From: Parasedimentitalea psychrophila
GTDB taxonomy: Bacteria > Pseudomonadota > Alphaproteobacteria > Rhodobacterales > Rhodobacteraceae
Direction of reading: 5' to 3'
DNA length: 64,000 nucleotides
Assembly (NCBI RefSeq): GCF_030285785.1
Contig: NZ_CP127247.1
Location: forward strand, 1,201,501-1,265,500
The notes beneath the pieces are model-generated. The model worked only from the letters and a program-made list of their open reading frames with translations. It ran no database searches and had not been told where the DNA came from. This document shows positions 16,361-25,786 of this stretch, piece after piece (the first letter of the stretch is position 1; each line of letters opens with the position of its first letter). Made by a program: the position numbers and the translations under genes.

Positions 16361-17907
16361 AACCCATCAGATTGTTATCCGGGTTCCTGACCGTTGGCTT
16401 CTGGACCCTCGCCAGCCGGGTGCTGGGCTTTGCCCGCGAGATCCTGCTGACCGCATATGTCGGTCCCGGTCCGGTTATGGATGCCTTTGTGGCGGCGTTT
16501 CGTCTGCCCAACATGTTCCGCCGGTTCTTCGCCGAGGGTGCGTTCAACGCCGCCTTTGTGCCGATGTTCGCCAAAAAGCTAGAGCAGGGCGAGGATGCGC
16601 AGGGATTTGCACAGGCCGCGTTCAACTTGCTGCTGGTGGCGGTCTTGGTGCTGGTGGGGCTGGGCATGGTATTCATGCCGGGGCTGGTCTGGGCCACCGC
16701 CAATGGCTTTGCCGGGGATGCGCGGTTCGACATGACCGTTGGCTTTGGCTACATCGTGTTCCCCTATATTCTGTTCATGTCGCTGGCGGCGCTGTTTTCC
16801 GGGGTGCTGAACGCCACCGGGCGCTTTGCCGCCGCCGCCGCCGCACCGGTGCTGCTGAATATCTTTGCCTGCGCTGCCATGGTGGCGGGGGCCGTTGTGG
16901 GCGGCGAGGTGATCAACTGGCTGATCTGGACCATTCCGGTGGCCGGCGTGGCCCAGTTGGCACTGGTCTGGGCTGCTGCCGGTCGCGCCGGCATTCGCCT
17001 GCGTCCCGGTCGCCCCCGCCTGACCCGCGAGATGCGCAATCTGGTGCGGGTGGCGGTGCCTGCGGCGCTGGCAATGGGCGTCACTCAGATCAATCTGGTG
17101 GTTGGCCAACTGGTGGCCTCGGATATTGAGAACGCGGTGAGCTGGCTGTTTGTCGCCGACCGGCTGTATCAGCTGCCGTTGGGGGTTGTGGGCATTGCCG
17201 TCGGCATTGTGCTGCTGCCGGACCTGTCGCGCCGATTGCGGGCCGGCGACGAGACTGGCGCACGCGATGCCCTGTCGCGCGCCGGAGAGTTTTCGCTGAT
17301 GCTGACCATCCCCTCAACGGTGGCCTTTCTGGTGATGCCGCTGCCGCTGGTATCAGTACTGTATGAACGCGGTGCAACTGGCCCCGAGGATGTCGCCGCC
17401 ATTGCCCTGGCGGTTGCGGTCTATGGCGTTGGCCTGCCCTCGTTTGTGCTGCACAAACTGCTGCAGCCGCTGTATTTCGCCCGCGAGGACACCCGGTCGC
17501 CGTTCCGCTATGCGCTGGTGGCGATGGTGGTGAACGCAGGCCTGGCCTTTGGACTAAAACCGGTGGTGGGCTGGATCGCCCCCGCTATCGCCGCCTCAGC
17601 CGCCGGCTGGGTGATGGTGGCGCTGCTGGCGTATGGCGCCCGCAGCATGGGCGAGGTTGCCCGGTTTGATGACAGGTTCCGCCGTCGGGCCTGGCGGATC
17701 GTGGCGGCCTCGGTGGTGATGGGCGGCGTGCTGTTGGCTGCCGTTACAACTTTTGACTGGGCCTTTGCCCTGCCCCGCTGGCGTTATCTGGCGCTGTTTG
17801 CACTGATTGTACTGGGCGCGGTCAGTTACTTTGGCGCCGGCCAGATGCTGGGCGCCTTTCGGCTGGGTGAATTCAAACGCGCCATGCGCCGGGGTGGGCG
17901 AACATAA
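16357..17907 (+). CDS. murJ: Lipid II flippase MurJ
   Basis: Inner-membrane protein of the MVF/MurJ family that flips lipid II to the periplasm for peptidoglycan synthesis. 516 residues with about 14 hydrophobic segments. The N-terminus has SRVLGFAREILLTAYVG and PNMFRRFFAEGAFNAAFVP, the most conserved MurJ signature, containing arginines needed for transport. Four-base overlap with glnD (ATGA) implies coupled expression, an order (glnD-murJ) seen in many alphaproteobacteria. Confidence 0.96.
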   Translation: MKPIRLLSGFLTVGFWTLASRVLGFAREILLTAYVGPGPVMDAFVAAFRLPNMFRRFFAEGAFNAAFVPMFAKKLEQGEDAQGFAQAAFNLLLVAVLVLVGLGMVFMPGLVWATANGFAGDARFDMTVGFGYIVFPYILFMSLAALFSGVLNATGRFAAAAAAPVLLNIFACAAMVAGAVVGGEVINWLIWTIPVAGVAQLALVWAAAGRAGIRLRPGRPRLTREMRNLVRVAVPAALAMGVTQINLVVGQLVASDIENAVSWLFVADRLYQLPLGVVGIAVGIVLLPDLSRRLRAGDETGARDALSRAGEFSLMLTIPSTVAFLVMPLPLVSVLYERGATGPEDVAAIALAVAVYGVGLPSFVLHKLLQPLYFAREDTRSPFRYALVAMVVNAGLAFGLKPVVGWIAPAIAASAAGWVMVALLAYGARSMGEVARFDDRFRRRAWRIVAASVVMGGVLLAAVTTFDWAFALPRWRYLALFALIVLGAVSYFGAGQMLGAFRLGEFKRAMRRGGRT

Positions 17908-18020
17908 GCGGCCTTAACTGTCCGGCTGGGTCTCGACCAGACCGGACTAATCGAGATGACCGGTAACAAAGGCACTTTGATCCCCTGCCCCTTGATGCAA
18001 CAGGATTAAGGGTCGCTGCC

Positions 18021-18078
18021 GCGCCGCGCGATAGCGCGGCGCCACGCCCAACGCCTGGGGGCTCATCTGTGATGAGCC
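18021..18078. other. Intergenic hairpin cluster between murJ and the rhomboid-like gene
   Basis: A perfect 9-bp stem (GCGCCGCGC, loop GATA) at 18021-18042 and an 8-bp stem (GGCTCATC, loop TGT) at 18060-18078 lie in the 208-base gap between convergent genes. There is no T-run. They could end or protect both transcripts; that is inference. Confidence 0.7.
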
Positions 18079-18115
18079 ATCAGGGGGCGGGAGTGCCTGT
18101 TTCAGGCGCGCTCTG

Positions 18116-18817
18116 TCAATCCCGGTGGATCTTACCGCGCATCCGCGCCCAACCGCCGGGGGCCAGAAAGAACGACAGGCCAAACCCGGTGGCAAAGCCT
18201 GCCAGATCCGCCACCCAGTCTTTTTGCCCCCCCAGCACCAGGCCAAACAGCAACTGTATGCCCATCAGAAACGCAATCAGGGTAAAGGCCCGGCTCTGCT
18301 GGGCACCGACCAGCGCCAGCGATCGCCACAGGATATAGGTGAAGGCGCCGATCAGCCCGTAGACCGCCGGAAAGCCACCAAAAAGCGGAAATTGCGAGTT
18401 CACCAGCAGGGCATATCCCAGCCCGCCGCCGATGCCCGACAGCAGGAAGATCACCACCATCGCCATATCTCCCATGACCTCGCCCACCATCTTGCCCATC
18501 GCCAGCACAAAGACGCAGACAAACAACGCCTGGGTAAAGGCACCGTGCACAAATGCGTAGGAGATAAAGCGGATCAGATGTTCGACCGGCCAGTGCCCGG
18601 TCTCCCACATCCACCAGAAAATCTCGCTGGAGAAACCATAGACCTGCAGCGCCTCAAGCCGCCAGCCCACCGCACTGGGACCACCAATGAGACCCCGGGT
18701 GCCCAACGAGAAGGCCGCCTCTATCCCCATGATGATCAAAACCAGTGCCACCACCGCCGGTGGCAGTGGATTAACTGGGGGTGGGTTGACCGGAGGCGGA
18801 TTGGGGTTGCTGCTCAT
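18116..18817 (-). CDS. Rhomboid-fold membrane protein lacking the catalytic residues (pseudoprotease)
   Basis: 233 residues, about six transmembrane helices after a proline-rich N-terminus with two NPPPV units. The fold is rhomboid-like: TM2 region HGAFTQALFV (91-100), TM4 region GGFPAVYGLIGAF (147-159), TM6 region DWVADLAGFATGF (200-212). Against the usual rhomboid pattern, all four key positions are changed: the loop-1/TM2 His is Gln96, the oxyanion Asn is Val100, the nucleophile of GxSG is Phe149 (GGFP), and the TM6 His is Asp204. It should therefore be inactive as a protease, like iRhoms and derlins. AAGGAG eight bases before the ATG supports the start. Function is unknown. Confidence 0.8.
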   Translation of the reverse strand: MSSNPNPPPVNPPPVNPLPPAVVALVLIIMGIEAAFSLGTRGLIGGPSAVGWRLEALQVYGFSSEIFWWMWETGHWPVEHLIRFISYAFVHGAFTQALFVCVFVLAMGKMVGEVMGDMAMVVIFLLSGIGGGLGYALLVNSQFPLFGGFPAVYGLIGAFTYILWRSLALVGAQQSRAFTLIAFLMGIQLLFGLVLGGQKDWVADLAGFATGFGLSFFLAPGGWARMRGKIHRD

Positions 18818-18940
18818 ATTGATAACTCCTTAGCCACTATTGGCTGTGTTTGACCCTCTCAGGCCTTAGCACTGTTGACGGTGGCCGATCCCATGGGTAA
18901 GCCACCGGGGATCGTAATTCCAGACGGGAGTTCTCGCCAG

Positions 18941-19969
18941 ATGAGCGAAACCAGTTTTACCCCGCGTGTGTTCTCGGGCATTCAGCCATCCGGCAACCTG
19001 CACCTGGGCAACTACTTGGGCGCAATCAAGCGCTTTGTCGATATGCAGGGCTCAGATTTCGAGACCGTTTATTGCATGGTGGACCTGCATGCGATCACCG
19101 TCTGGCAAAACCCCCAGGACCTGATGAGATCCACCCGCGAGCTCTGCGCCGGGTTTATTGCCAGTGGTATCGACCCCGAGCAATCGATCCTGATCAATCA
19201 GAGCCAGGTGCCCGAGCATGCCCAGCTGGCCTGGATCTTCAACTGCGTCGCCCGCATGGGCTGGATGCAGCGGATGACCCAGTTCAAGGACAAGGCCGGT
19301 AAGAACTCCCAGAACGCCTCACTGGGGCTGTTTGCCTATCCGGCGCTGATGGCAGCCGACATTCTGGTCTACCACGCCACCCATGTGCCCGTGGGCGAGG
19401 ATCAGAAACAGCATCTGGAACTGACCCGCGACATCGCCGCCAAGTTCAACCATGACTATGACACCGACTTTTTCCCGATGACCGAACCGGTGATCGAGGG
19501 TGCTGCCACACGGGTGATGAGCCTGCGGGATGGCTCCAAGAAAATGTCAAAGTCGGATGCCTCGGATGCCAGCCGCATCAACATGACCGATGATGCCGAC
19601 ACCTTGGCCAAAAAGATCCGCAAGGCGAAAACCGACCCGGATGCGCTACCCAGCGAGGCCAAGGGTCTGGAAGGTCGCCCCGAGGCGCGCAACCTGATCA
19701 ATATCTACGCCGCGCTGAATGACCAAAGCGTCGACGCGGTGCTGTCTGAGGTAGGCGGCAAACAGTTTGGCGAGTTCAAACCGCTGCTCGCTGATTTGGC
19801 CGTTGCCAAGCTGGCGCCGATTGCGGCTGAGATGGCAAGATTGATGAATGATCAAACAGAGATTGACCGCATCCTAGCTCGTGGTGCAGAACGGGCGCGA
19901 GCAATCACTGCGCCGATTCTGCGCAAGACATATGACATTGTGGGTATGGTTCCGCCTGCCGCATTGTAA
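18941..19969 (+). CDS. trpS: Tryptophanyl-tRNA synthetase
   Basis: Class I aminoacyl-tRNA synthetase that charges tRNA-Trp. 342 residues. The HIGH-equivalent is [13 protein letters not shown] near residue 17, and the KMSKS loop is [10 protein letters not shown] near 201. Conserved [16 protein letters not shown] lies between. Start at 18941 has GGGAG ten bases before it and gives the normal family length; the longer frame from 18875 has no family-like N-terminus. A tRNA-Trp gene lies 10.8 kb away on the other strand. Confidence 0.97.
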   Translation: MSETSFTPRVFSGIQPSGNLHLGNYLGAIKRFVDMQGSDFETVYCMVDLHAITVWQNPQDLMRSTRELCAGFIASGIDPEQSILINQSQVPEHAQLAWIFNCVARMGWMQRMTQFKDKAGKNSQNASLGLFAYPALMAADILVYHATHVPVGEDQKQHLELTRDIAAKFNHDYDTDFFPMTEPVIEGAATRVMSLRDGSKKMSKSDASDASRINMTDDADTLAKKIRKAKTDPDALPSEAKGLEGRPEARNLINIYAALNDQSVDAVLSEVGGKQFGEFKPLLADLAVAKLAPIAAEMARLMNDQTEIDRILARGAERARAITAPILRKTYDIVGMVPPAAL

Positions 19970-20027
19970 TAACTGAACGACAACAAGCCCTTACACGTTG
20001 TTTGGGCGATATACTGGAGATAATCGG

Positions 20028-20234
20028 ATGGCCAACGGCACCGTAAAATGGTTTAACGCAACTAAAGGTTTTGGCTTTATTGAGCCTGAAGCTGGCGGAA
20101 AAGACGTATTTGTACACATTTCTGCTGTTGAGCGTTCGGGCCTGAACGGCCTCAACGACAACCAGAAAGTTTCTTACGAGCTGGAAACTGGCCGTGACGG
20201 CAAAGAATCTGCTGGTTCGCTGAAACTGCTGTAA
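20028..20234 (+). CDS. Cold-shock protein (CspA family)
   Basis: 68-residue single cold-shock domain that binds single-stranded RNA and DNA. It begins MANGTVKWFNATKGFGFIEP with RNP1 (KGFGFI), and RNP2 is VFVHI. TGGAG precedes the ATG, and the 58-base gap after trpS holds a possible -10 TATACT, so it can be transcribed on its own. A strong terminator follows. Whether it is truly cold-induced cannot be told; many paralogues are constitutive. Confidence 0.96.
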   Translation: MANGTVKWFNATKGFGFIEPEAGGKDVFVHISAVERSGLNGLNDNQKVSYELETGRDGKESAGSLKLL

Positions 20235-20268
20235 GGCAGTTTTGCGGCTTTTGCTGCAAACAATAATC

Positions 20269-20300
20269 AAGGCCGCTCTTTTTCAAGGGCGGCCTTTTTT
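20269..20300 (+). terminator. Rho-independent terminator of the cold-shock gene
   Basis: Perfect 8-bp stem AAGGCCGC / GCGGCCTT with a 12-base loop, followed by a run of T to 20300. It begins 34 bases after the csp stop. Confidence 0.9.
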
Positions 20301-20358
20301 CATTTTGCGTGACAGAAACGAGGGGCTCCCGCCCACTTGGGCAGCCTCGCAGAGGCCA

Positions 20359-20411
20359 CCAAAGTGGTTGGGCATGGCAGCGCGCCTACGGCGCGCTGCC
20401 ATGCCCTTTGG
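20359..20411. repeat. Long perfect intergenic palindrome
   Basis: A 17-bp perfect stem with a 3-base loop (GGGCATGGCAGCGCGCC, loop TAC, 20370-20406) sits inside a second inverted pair CCAAA/TTTGG (20359-20363 and 20407-20411). It lies between the csp terminator and the end of the tetR gene. Just left of it is GGGGCTCCCGCCC (20323-20335), which echoes GGGCGGGAG near 18086. It is probably a dispersed repeat or the tetR 3' end structure. Confidence 0.8.
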
Positions 20412-20417
20412 CTCCTG

Positions 20418-21014
20418 TCAGAGACCGTTAATTCCGTTCAGCGTCAAATTGGCCACTGTACTGGCATAGGCCTCGCGTGCCTGAGATCCGGCGCCTGAGT
20501 TCCACATGTAATACCAGTTCAGCATGCCAAACACCGACATGGTGGCCGCCCGCAGCTTGGCCGCGTCATTGACAAACAGCTGCGGTGCGGCGCTGCGGAG
20601 CGCGTCACTCATGAAATGGACCAACTCGCGCTGGTAGCCCCGCAGCAGGTCTTGCTGCACCTCGGGCAGGGCCGACATCGAGCTGATCTGCACCTGATGT
20701 TCGTGATCCGCCCCCTGATAGGCCTGCAAAATCCCGGCGACGATCCGGTGCAATTGCTGATCCGGCGCCAGATCCTGCAGGTCCAACCCACAGACCCGAT
20801 CGCGCAGGTCGCGCAAGTAGCAGTCAAGAATGTCGAACAGGATGGCATCCTTGCTGTCATAATAGTGATAGATATTGGCCTTTGAGATGCCACATTCGCG
20901 CGCCAGTTGCGACATCGAGGCCCGGTCAAACCCCTGATCCGCAAACACCTTGGCTGCGGATTTCAGGATTTGGCTGCGTTTCTGGTCGTGGTCTTTGGCT
21001 ATGGTGCGGGCCAT
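20418..21014 (-). CDS. TetR/AcrR-family regulator of the phenylacetate genes (PaaR-like)
   Basis: 198 residues. The N-terminal TetR helix-turn-helix is textbook: ILKSAAKVFADQGFDRASMS, LARECGISKANIYHYYDSKDAI. The C-terminal ligand domain is helical. It is the last gene of the paaG-paaI-paaK-tetR run, four bases after paaK, so it is very probably the regulator (PaaR type, sensing phenylacetyl-CoA) acting on the inverted repeat at 23619-23632. Start at 21014 begins MARTIAKDHDQ, right before the HTH; upstream codons lie within paaK. Confidence 0.88.
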   Translation of the reverse strand: MARTIAKDHDQKRSQILKSAAKVFADQGFDRASMSQLARECGISKANIYHYYDSKDAILFDILDCYLRDLRDRVCGLDLQDLAPDQQLHRIVAGILQAYQGADHEHQVQISSMSALPEVQQDLLRGYQRELVHFMSDALRSAAPQLFVNDAAKLRAATMSVFGMLNWYYMWNSGAGSQAREAYASTVANLTLNGINGL

Positions 21015-21018
21015 TGCG

Positions 21019-22329
21019 TCAGCCTTTGGTGCGGTTGTCGATAACACGAACCGCCTTGCCCTGAGACCGGGCGACAGAGCCGGGTTCGCCGACAATAACC
21101 TCGGTCGACACACCAACGATATCCTTGATCCGCTTGCTCAGCATGCGAGAGGCGGCGGTCTTGGACAATTCATCTGCCGCACCGGGTGCGGCCTCGGCAA
21201 AGACCCGCATCGCATCCATGCGGCCAGATTTATACAGCTCGATCTGGAAGTAGGGGGCCAGCCCGCCGGTGGCCATCACCTGTTCTTCGATCTGGGTCGG
21301 GAACACGTTGACGCCGCGCAGGATGATCATGTCGTCGGACCGTCCGGTGATTTTCTCCATCCGCCGCATGGTGCGCGCGGTGCCGGGCAGCAATCGGGTC
21401 AGGTCACGGGTGCGGTAGCGGACCATTGGCAGGCCCTCTTTGGTCAGGGTGGTGAACACCAGCTCGCCCATCTCGCCGTCCTCGCAGACCTCGCCGGTTT
21501 CGGGGTTGATAATCTCGGGATAGAAGTGATCCTCCCAAATGTGCAACCCGTCCTTGGTCTCGACACATTCATTGGCCACCCCCGGCCCCATGATTTCCGA
21601 CAGCCCGTAGATATCCACCGCATGCATGTCAAAGGCCGCTTCCACCTCCAGCCGCATGGCATTGGTCCAGGGCTCAGCCCCAAAGACCCCAACCGAGAGC
21701 GAGCTTTCGCGCGGGTCCAGCCCCTGCTTGTGGAACTGCTCAAGGATGTTCAGCATATAAGACGGGGTGACCATGATGCCGTCGGGTTTGAAATCATTGA
21801 TCAACCCGACCTGTTTCTCGGTTTGGCCACCGCCCATCGGCACCACTGTGGCCCCAAGCCGTTCAATACCGTAATGGGCACCCAGGCCGCCGGTGAACAG
21901 CCCATAGCCATAGGCGTTGTGGATCATGTCGCCCCGGCGCAGTCCCGAGGCCCTGAGCGAGCGGGCCAACAAGTCGGCCCAATTGTCGATGTCATTCTTG
22001 GTATAGCCCACCACAGTGGCCTTACCTGTCGTGCCGGACGATGCGTGCAGGCGCATGATCTGCTCACGCGGGACCGCGAACAGGCCAAAGGGGTAGTTGT
22101 CGCGCAGATCGTTTTTGTAGGTGAAGGGGAATTTGGCCAGATCCGACAGCGACTGCAGGTCATCCGGATGCACCCCCGCCGCGTCGAACCGCTGCTTATA
22201 CATGGCCACGTTGTCATAGGCGTGGCGCAACGATTTCTTCAGGCGTTGCAACTGCAACGCGCGGATCTCGTCGACCGAGGCGATTTCAATCGGGTCCAGG
22301 TCAGCCTTGTTTGGGGTCAGATCTTTCAT
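21019..22329 (-). CDS. paaK: Phenylacetate-CoA ligase
   Basis: Cytosolic AMP-forming ligase that activates phenylacetate to phenylacetyl-CoA, the entry step of the aerobic hybrid pathway. 436 residues, as expected. The phosphate-binding loop is ASSGTTGKATVVGYT, the adenylate region has YGLSEIMGPGVA, and the C-terminal domain shows RSDDMIILRGVNVFPTQIEE, a typical PaaK signature. It lies 15 bases after paaI and just before the tetR gene. Confidence 0.96.
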   Translation of the reverse strand: MKDLTPNKADLDPIEIASVDEIRALQLQRLKKSLRHAYDNVAMYKQRFDAAGVHPDDLQSLSDLAKFPFTYKNDLRDNYPFGLFAVPREQIMRLHASSGTTGKATVVGYTKNDIDNWADLLARSLRASGLRRGDMIHNAYGYGLFTGGLGAHYGIERLGATVVPMGGGQTEKQVGLINDFKPDGIMVTPSYMLNILEQFHKQGLDPRESSLSVGVFGAEPWTNAMRLEVEAAFDMHAVDIYGLSEIMGPGVANECVETKDGLHIWEDHFYPEIINPETGEVCEDGEMGELVFTTLTKEGLPMVRYRTRDLTRLLPGTARTMRRMEKITGRSDDMIILRGVNVFPTQIEEQVMATGGLAPYFQIELYKSGRMDAMRVFAEAAPGAADELSKTAASRMLSKRIKDIVGVSTEVIVGEPGSVARSQGKAVRVIDNRTKG

Positions 22330-22344
22330 GGCTTGGTCCTCATT

Positions 22345-22776
22345 CTATTCGTCAAATAGCTGGCCTTTGATCGCCCGGGACATGCCCCGAAACTCGGCGA
22401 TCGTCTGGCCCTGCTGATTGGTCACTGTCACGTCATAGATACCGTTGCGCCCGCTCAGCGACAGCTCGCGGGCGCTGGCAGTCAGCTGATCACCAAGCCG
22501 CCCCGGCGCGGTAAAGCTGATCACGTTGTGCTGCGCCACGGTTGATTGGTTGCGGCTGTTGCAGGCAAAGGCAAAGGCGCTGTCAGCCAGCATGAAGGTG
22601 ACGCCGCCGTGGCAGATACCATGGCCGTTGCAATGGTGCTGCGCCACAGTCAATTGCAGTGTGGCCACGCCCTCATCCATATGGGCGATCTCCATCCCGG
22701 CCCATTTCGAGGCGTGATCCTGCGCCCACATGGCTTCGCCAGATTTTTCGGCGCGTTGTTTTGGTGTCATACTCAT
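22345..22776 (-). CDS. paaI: Hydroxyphenylacetyl-CoA thioesterase PaaI
   Basis: Hotdog-fold thioesterase of 143 residues that removes stalled ring-hydroxylated CoA esters and so frees CoA during phenylacetate breakdown. The family pattern HHCNGHGICHGGVTFMLADS includes the catalytic Asp and the HGG turn; the N-terminal half has MWAQDHASKWAGMEI. Its start overlaps paaG by four bases (ATGA). Confidence 0.95.
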   Translation of the reverse strand: MSMTPKQRAEKSGEAMWAQDHASKWAGMEIAHMDEGVATLQLTVAQHHCNGHGICHGGVTFMLADSAFAFACNSRNQSTVAQHNVISFTAPGRLGDQLTASARELSLSGRNGIYDVTVTNQQGQTIAEFRGMSRAIKGQLFDE

Positions 22777-23558
22777 TTTCCTTGGAAAACCGGAGCGCGT
22801 TTTTGCAGGAAGGCTGCCACCCCCTCGGCGTAATCGGCGCTTTCGCCACAGGTTTTCATCGCGTCAGCCTCTAGTTCCAGCTGGTCACTTAGCGTGGCCG
22901 TCGCCGAGGCCTGAATGGTCTGCTTGGTCAGCCCCAGCCCCAAAGTCGGACCATTGGCCAGTTTGGCCGCCAGTGCGCGCGCTTCCTCCATCAGATCTGC
23001 GTCAGGATAGGCCTTCCAGATCAGGCCCCAGTCAGCGGCCTTTTGCGCAGGCAGTGGTTCACCGGTCAGGGCCAGACCCTTGGCGCGGGCCTCGCCCAGC
23101 AGATGGGGCAGGTGCCAGCTGCCGCCGGTGTCGGGGATCAGGCCAACCTTGGAGAACGACTGAATGAACTTGGCGCTTTCACCAGCCAGCACCAGATCGC
23201 AGGCCAGCGCCAGATTGGCCCCCGCCCCGGCAGCAACACCGTTGACGGCGCAGATCACCGGAAATTTAAGTGACCGGATCAGCCGCACCAGTGGCGCGTA
23301 GAAGGTGCGTACGGTATTGCCCAGATCCGGCGGCCCGTCCGACTTGGAGGGGTCCCGGTCGCCCAGATCCTGTCCGGCGCAAAATCCGCGCCCCGAGCCG
23401 GTCAGCAGAATCGCCCGGGCCCCGGCATCGCGTGCGGCCTCAATCGCGGCCCGCAGAGCATAATGCATCTCATCATTAAAGGCGTTCAGCCGATCCGGGC
23501 GGTTCAGGGTGATCTCAACCCAAGTGCCGTGATCCAGCGTCAGAATTGATTTAGTCAT
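22773..23558 (-). CDS. paaG: 2-(1,2-epoxy-1,2-dihydrophenyl)acetyl-CoA isomerase
   Basis: Crotonase-fold isomerase that turns ring-epoxidised phenylacetyl-CoA into the oxepin form ready for ring opening. 261 residues. ITLNRPDRLNAFNDEMH and GSGRGFCAGQDLGDRD form the CoA pocket, the oxyanion hole is in NGVAAGAGANLALACD, and the catalytic Asp lies in FSKVGLIPDTGGSWHLP. AGGGGA before the ATG at 23558 supports the start. It is the first gene of the minus-strand paa operon, reading away from paaZ. Confidence 0.95.
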   Translation of the reverse strand: MTKSILTLDHGTWVEITLNRPDRLNAFNDEMHYALRAAIEAARDAGARAILLTGSGRGFCAGQDLGDRDPSKSDGPPDLGNTVRTFYAPLVRLIRSLKFPVICAVNGVAAGAGANLALACDLVLAGESAKFIQSFSKVGLIPDTGGSWHLPHLLGEARAKGLALTGEPLPAQKAADWGLIWKAYPDADLMEEARALAAKLANGPTLGLGLTKQTIQASATATLSDQLELEADAMKTCGESADYAEGVAAFLQKRAPVFQGK

Positions 23559-23610
23559 AGGCCTATCCCCTGCCATTTTCGTGTGCCTCATCGGTGTTTT
23601 GATAAATTTC

Positions 23611-23639
23611 TTGCATAAACCGACCGGTTGGTCAATATA
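23611..23639 (+). promoter_or_regulatory. Bidirectional paaG/paaZ promoter with TetR-type operator
   Basis: For paaZ, -35 TTGCAT (23611-23616) and -10 AATATA (23634-23639) are 17 bp apart. Between them, at 23619-23632, lies the near-palindrome ACCGACCGGTTGGT. On the minus strand, TTGACC at 23635-23630 is a good -35 for paaG. The repeat closely resembles the ACCGACCGGTCGGT-like operators reported for TetR-type PaaR regulators, so repression of both directions by the tetR product is likely. Binding is inferred. Confidence 0.7.
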
Positions 23640-23698
23640 TTCCGCAACCCAACAAACCACGACACCCCCCATCGAACCACGACATCAAGGAGCGCGAC

Positions 23699-25729
23699 AT
23701 GAGCATTCAACAGGTTTCCAGCTTTGCCTCAGGTCAATGGATCGCGCCCGGTGCCGGGGCGCGCAACATCGCCAGCGCCATCACCGGTGAAGTGATCGCC
23801 AGCGCCGGCAATGACGCGCTGGATGTACAGGCCATGCTGGACCACGCCCGCAGCGTCGGTGGACCAGCCCTGCGGGCGCTGACCTTCCACGACCGCGCCC
23901 GGATGCTCAAGGCATTGGCAGGGCATCTGAACCAGCACAAACAGGCGCTATACGCGGCCTCTTTTGACACCGGCGCTATCCAAAGCGACCACATGATTGA
24001 TGTGGATGGTGGCATTGGCACCATGTTTGTCTTTGCCTCCAAGGGGCGCCGCGAGATGCCCGACGGCCAGGTCTATCTGGACGGCGAGGTTGAACAGCTG
24101 GGCCGGACCGGCAGTTTTCTGGGTCAGCACATCTGCACCCCGCTGCAGGGCGTGGCGGTGCATATCAACGCCTTCAACTTTCCGGTCTGGGGGATGCTTG
24201 AAAAACTGGCACCGACCCTGCTGGCCGGGGTTCCGGCGATTGTGAAACCGGCGACAAACAGCTGTTATGTCACCGAACTGGCGGTGCGGCTGATGCTGGA
24301 CAGCGGCATTTTGCCAGCGGGCGCACTGCAACTGGTGTCTGGTGGTCTTGGCGATATGCTGGACCATCTGGGCATGATGGACGTGGTCAGCTTTACCGGC
24401 TCTGCCCAGACTGCGCTGAAACTGCGCTCAAACCCGGTGATTCTGGAAAACTCCATCCGCTTTGTGGCCGAGCAGGACAGCCTGAACGGCTCTATCCTGG
24501 GGCCGGATGCGGTGCCGGGCACGCCCGAGTTTGATCTGTTCATCAAAGAAGTCAGCCGCGAGATGACCACCAAGGCGGGGCAAAAATGCACCGCCATTCG
24601 TCGCATCATCGCCCCCGAAGCGCAGGTCGAGGCAGTGATAAGCGCGCTGTCGGCCCGGCTGGATAAGGTGGTCATTGGCGATCCGCGTCTCGAGACCACC
24701 CGCATGGGCGCGCTGGTCAGCAATGGTCAGAAACGCGATGTGCTGGAAAAGGCCGCGATCATCGGCCAGGAGGCAACCCGCGTTTACGGCGACCCGGAGA
24801 ATTTCACCGTCGATGGCGCCGACGCCGACAAGGGCGCCTTTGTGCCGCCGATGCTGTTCCATTGCGCCGATCCCGACAATGCCCAGCGGGTGCATGACAC
24901 CGAGGCCTTTGGGCCGGTCTCTACCATCATGGGCTACCGTGACGTCGATCACGCGATTGCGCTGGTCAACAAGGGTCAGGGCTCGCTGGTGGCCTCGGTG
25001 ATCACCCATGACCCTGCTGTGGCCCGTCAGGTGGCACTGGGGGCGGGTGCCTATCACGGGCGGCTGTATTTCAACAACCGCGACTCGATGAAGGAGAGCA
25101 CCGGCCATGGCTCCCCTCTGCCGCATATGGTGCATGGCGGTCCCGGTCGGGCTGGCGGCGGCGAGGAGCTGGGCGGTATCCGCGGCGTGATGCACTATAT
25201 GCAGCGCACCGCCATTCAGGGCAGCCCGGACATCCTGTCGGCAATTGGCCAGACATGGGTACCAGGCAGCCGTGAGATCACCGGCCCGGCGCATCCGTTC
25301 ACCCGCAATTTTGACCAGCTGGCAATTGGCGAGACCCTGCACAGCCCCTCCCGCACCGTGACCTTGGAGGACATCGAGACCTTTGCCAATTTCACTGGCG
25401 ATACGTTTTATGCCCACATGGACGACGAAGCGGCCAAGCGGAACCCGTTCTTCCCCGGTCGGGTGGCACATGGATATCTGCTGCTGTCCTTTGCCGCCGG
25501 GCTGTTTGTCGAACCCAACGAGGGGCCGGTGCTGGCCAATACCGGGTTGGACAATCTGCGGTTCATGAAGCCGGTGTCCGCCGGTGACAGCATCAAAGTC
25601 CGCCTGACAGTGATGAAAAAGACCCCGCGGAACCAAGACTACGGCGAAGTGCGCTGGCACGTCACCCTCTCCAATCAGGATGGTGACAAAGTTGCCGAAT
25701 ATGAATTGCTGACAATGAACGCATTCTGA
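23699..25729 (+). CDS. paaZ: Bifunctional oxepin-CoA hydrolase / 3-oxo-5,6-dehydrosuberyl-CoA semialdehyde dehydrogenase
   Basis: Ring-opening enzyme of the phenylacetate pathway. 676 residues in two domains. The aldehyde dehydrogenase (about 1-520) has [19 protein letters not shown], the general base Glu in [11 protein letters not shown] and the nucleophile Cys in [11 protein letters not shown]. The MaoC-like R-hydratase (about 535-676) has [20 protein letters not shown] followed by [18 protein letters not shown], carrying the catalytic Asp and His. AAGGAGCG precedes the ATG. It is divergent from paaG. Confidence 0.96.
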   Translation: MSIQQVSSFASGQWIAPGAGARNIASAITGEVIASAGNDALDVQAMLDHARSVGGPALRALTFHDRARMLKALAGHLNQHKQALYAASFDTGAIQSDHMIDVDGGIGTMFVFASKGRREMPDGQVYLDGEVEQLGRTGSFLGQHICTPLQGVAVHINAFNFPVWGMLEKLAPTLLAGVPAIVKPATNSCYVTELAVRLMLDSGILPAGALQLVSGGLGDMLDHLGMMDVVSFTGSAQTALKLRSNPVILENSIRFVAEQDSLNGSILGPDAVPGTPEFDLFIKEVSREMTTKAGQKCTAIRRIIAPEAQVEAVISALSARLDKVVIGDPRLETTRMGALVSNGQKRDVLEKAAIIGQEATRVYGDPENFTVDGADADKGAFVPPMLFHCADPDNAQRVHDTEAFGPVSTIMGYRDVDHAIALVNKGQGSLVASVITHDPAVARQVALGAGAYHGRLYFNNRDSMKESTGHGSPLPHMVHGGPGRAGGGEELGGIRGVMHYMQRTAIQGSPDILSAIGQTWVPGSREITGPAHPFTRNFDQLAIGETLHSPSRTVTLEDIETFANFTGDTFYAHMDDEAAKRNPFFPGRVAHGYLLLSFAAGLFVEPNEGPVLANTGLDNLRFMKPVSAGDSIKVRLTVMKKTPRNQDYGEVRWHVTLSNQDGDKVAEYELLTMNAF

Positions 25730-25786
25730 ACCGCGCAGGCCCGCACCACTCTGGGGTTGAGCAACACCCTGCCACCGCACTGAATT

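Noticed and set aside
20950-22359. 469-codon plus-strand frame opposite paaK
   Set aside because: Antisense to paaK, rich in His and Gln, no recognisable domain.
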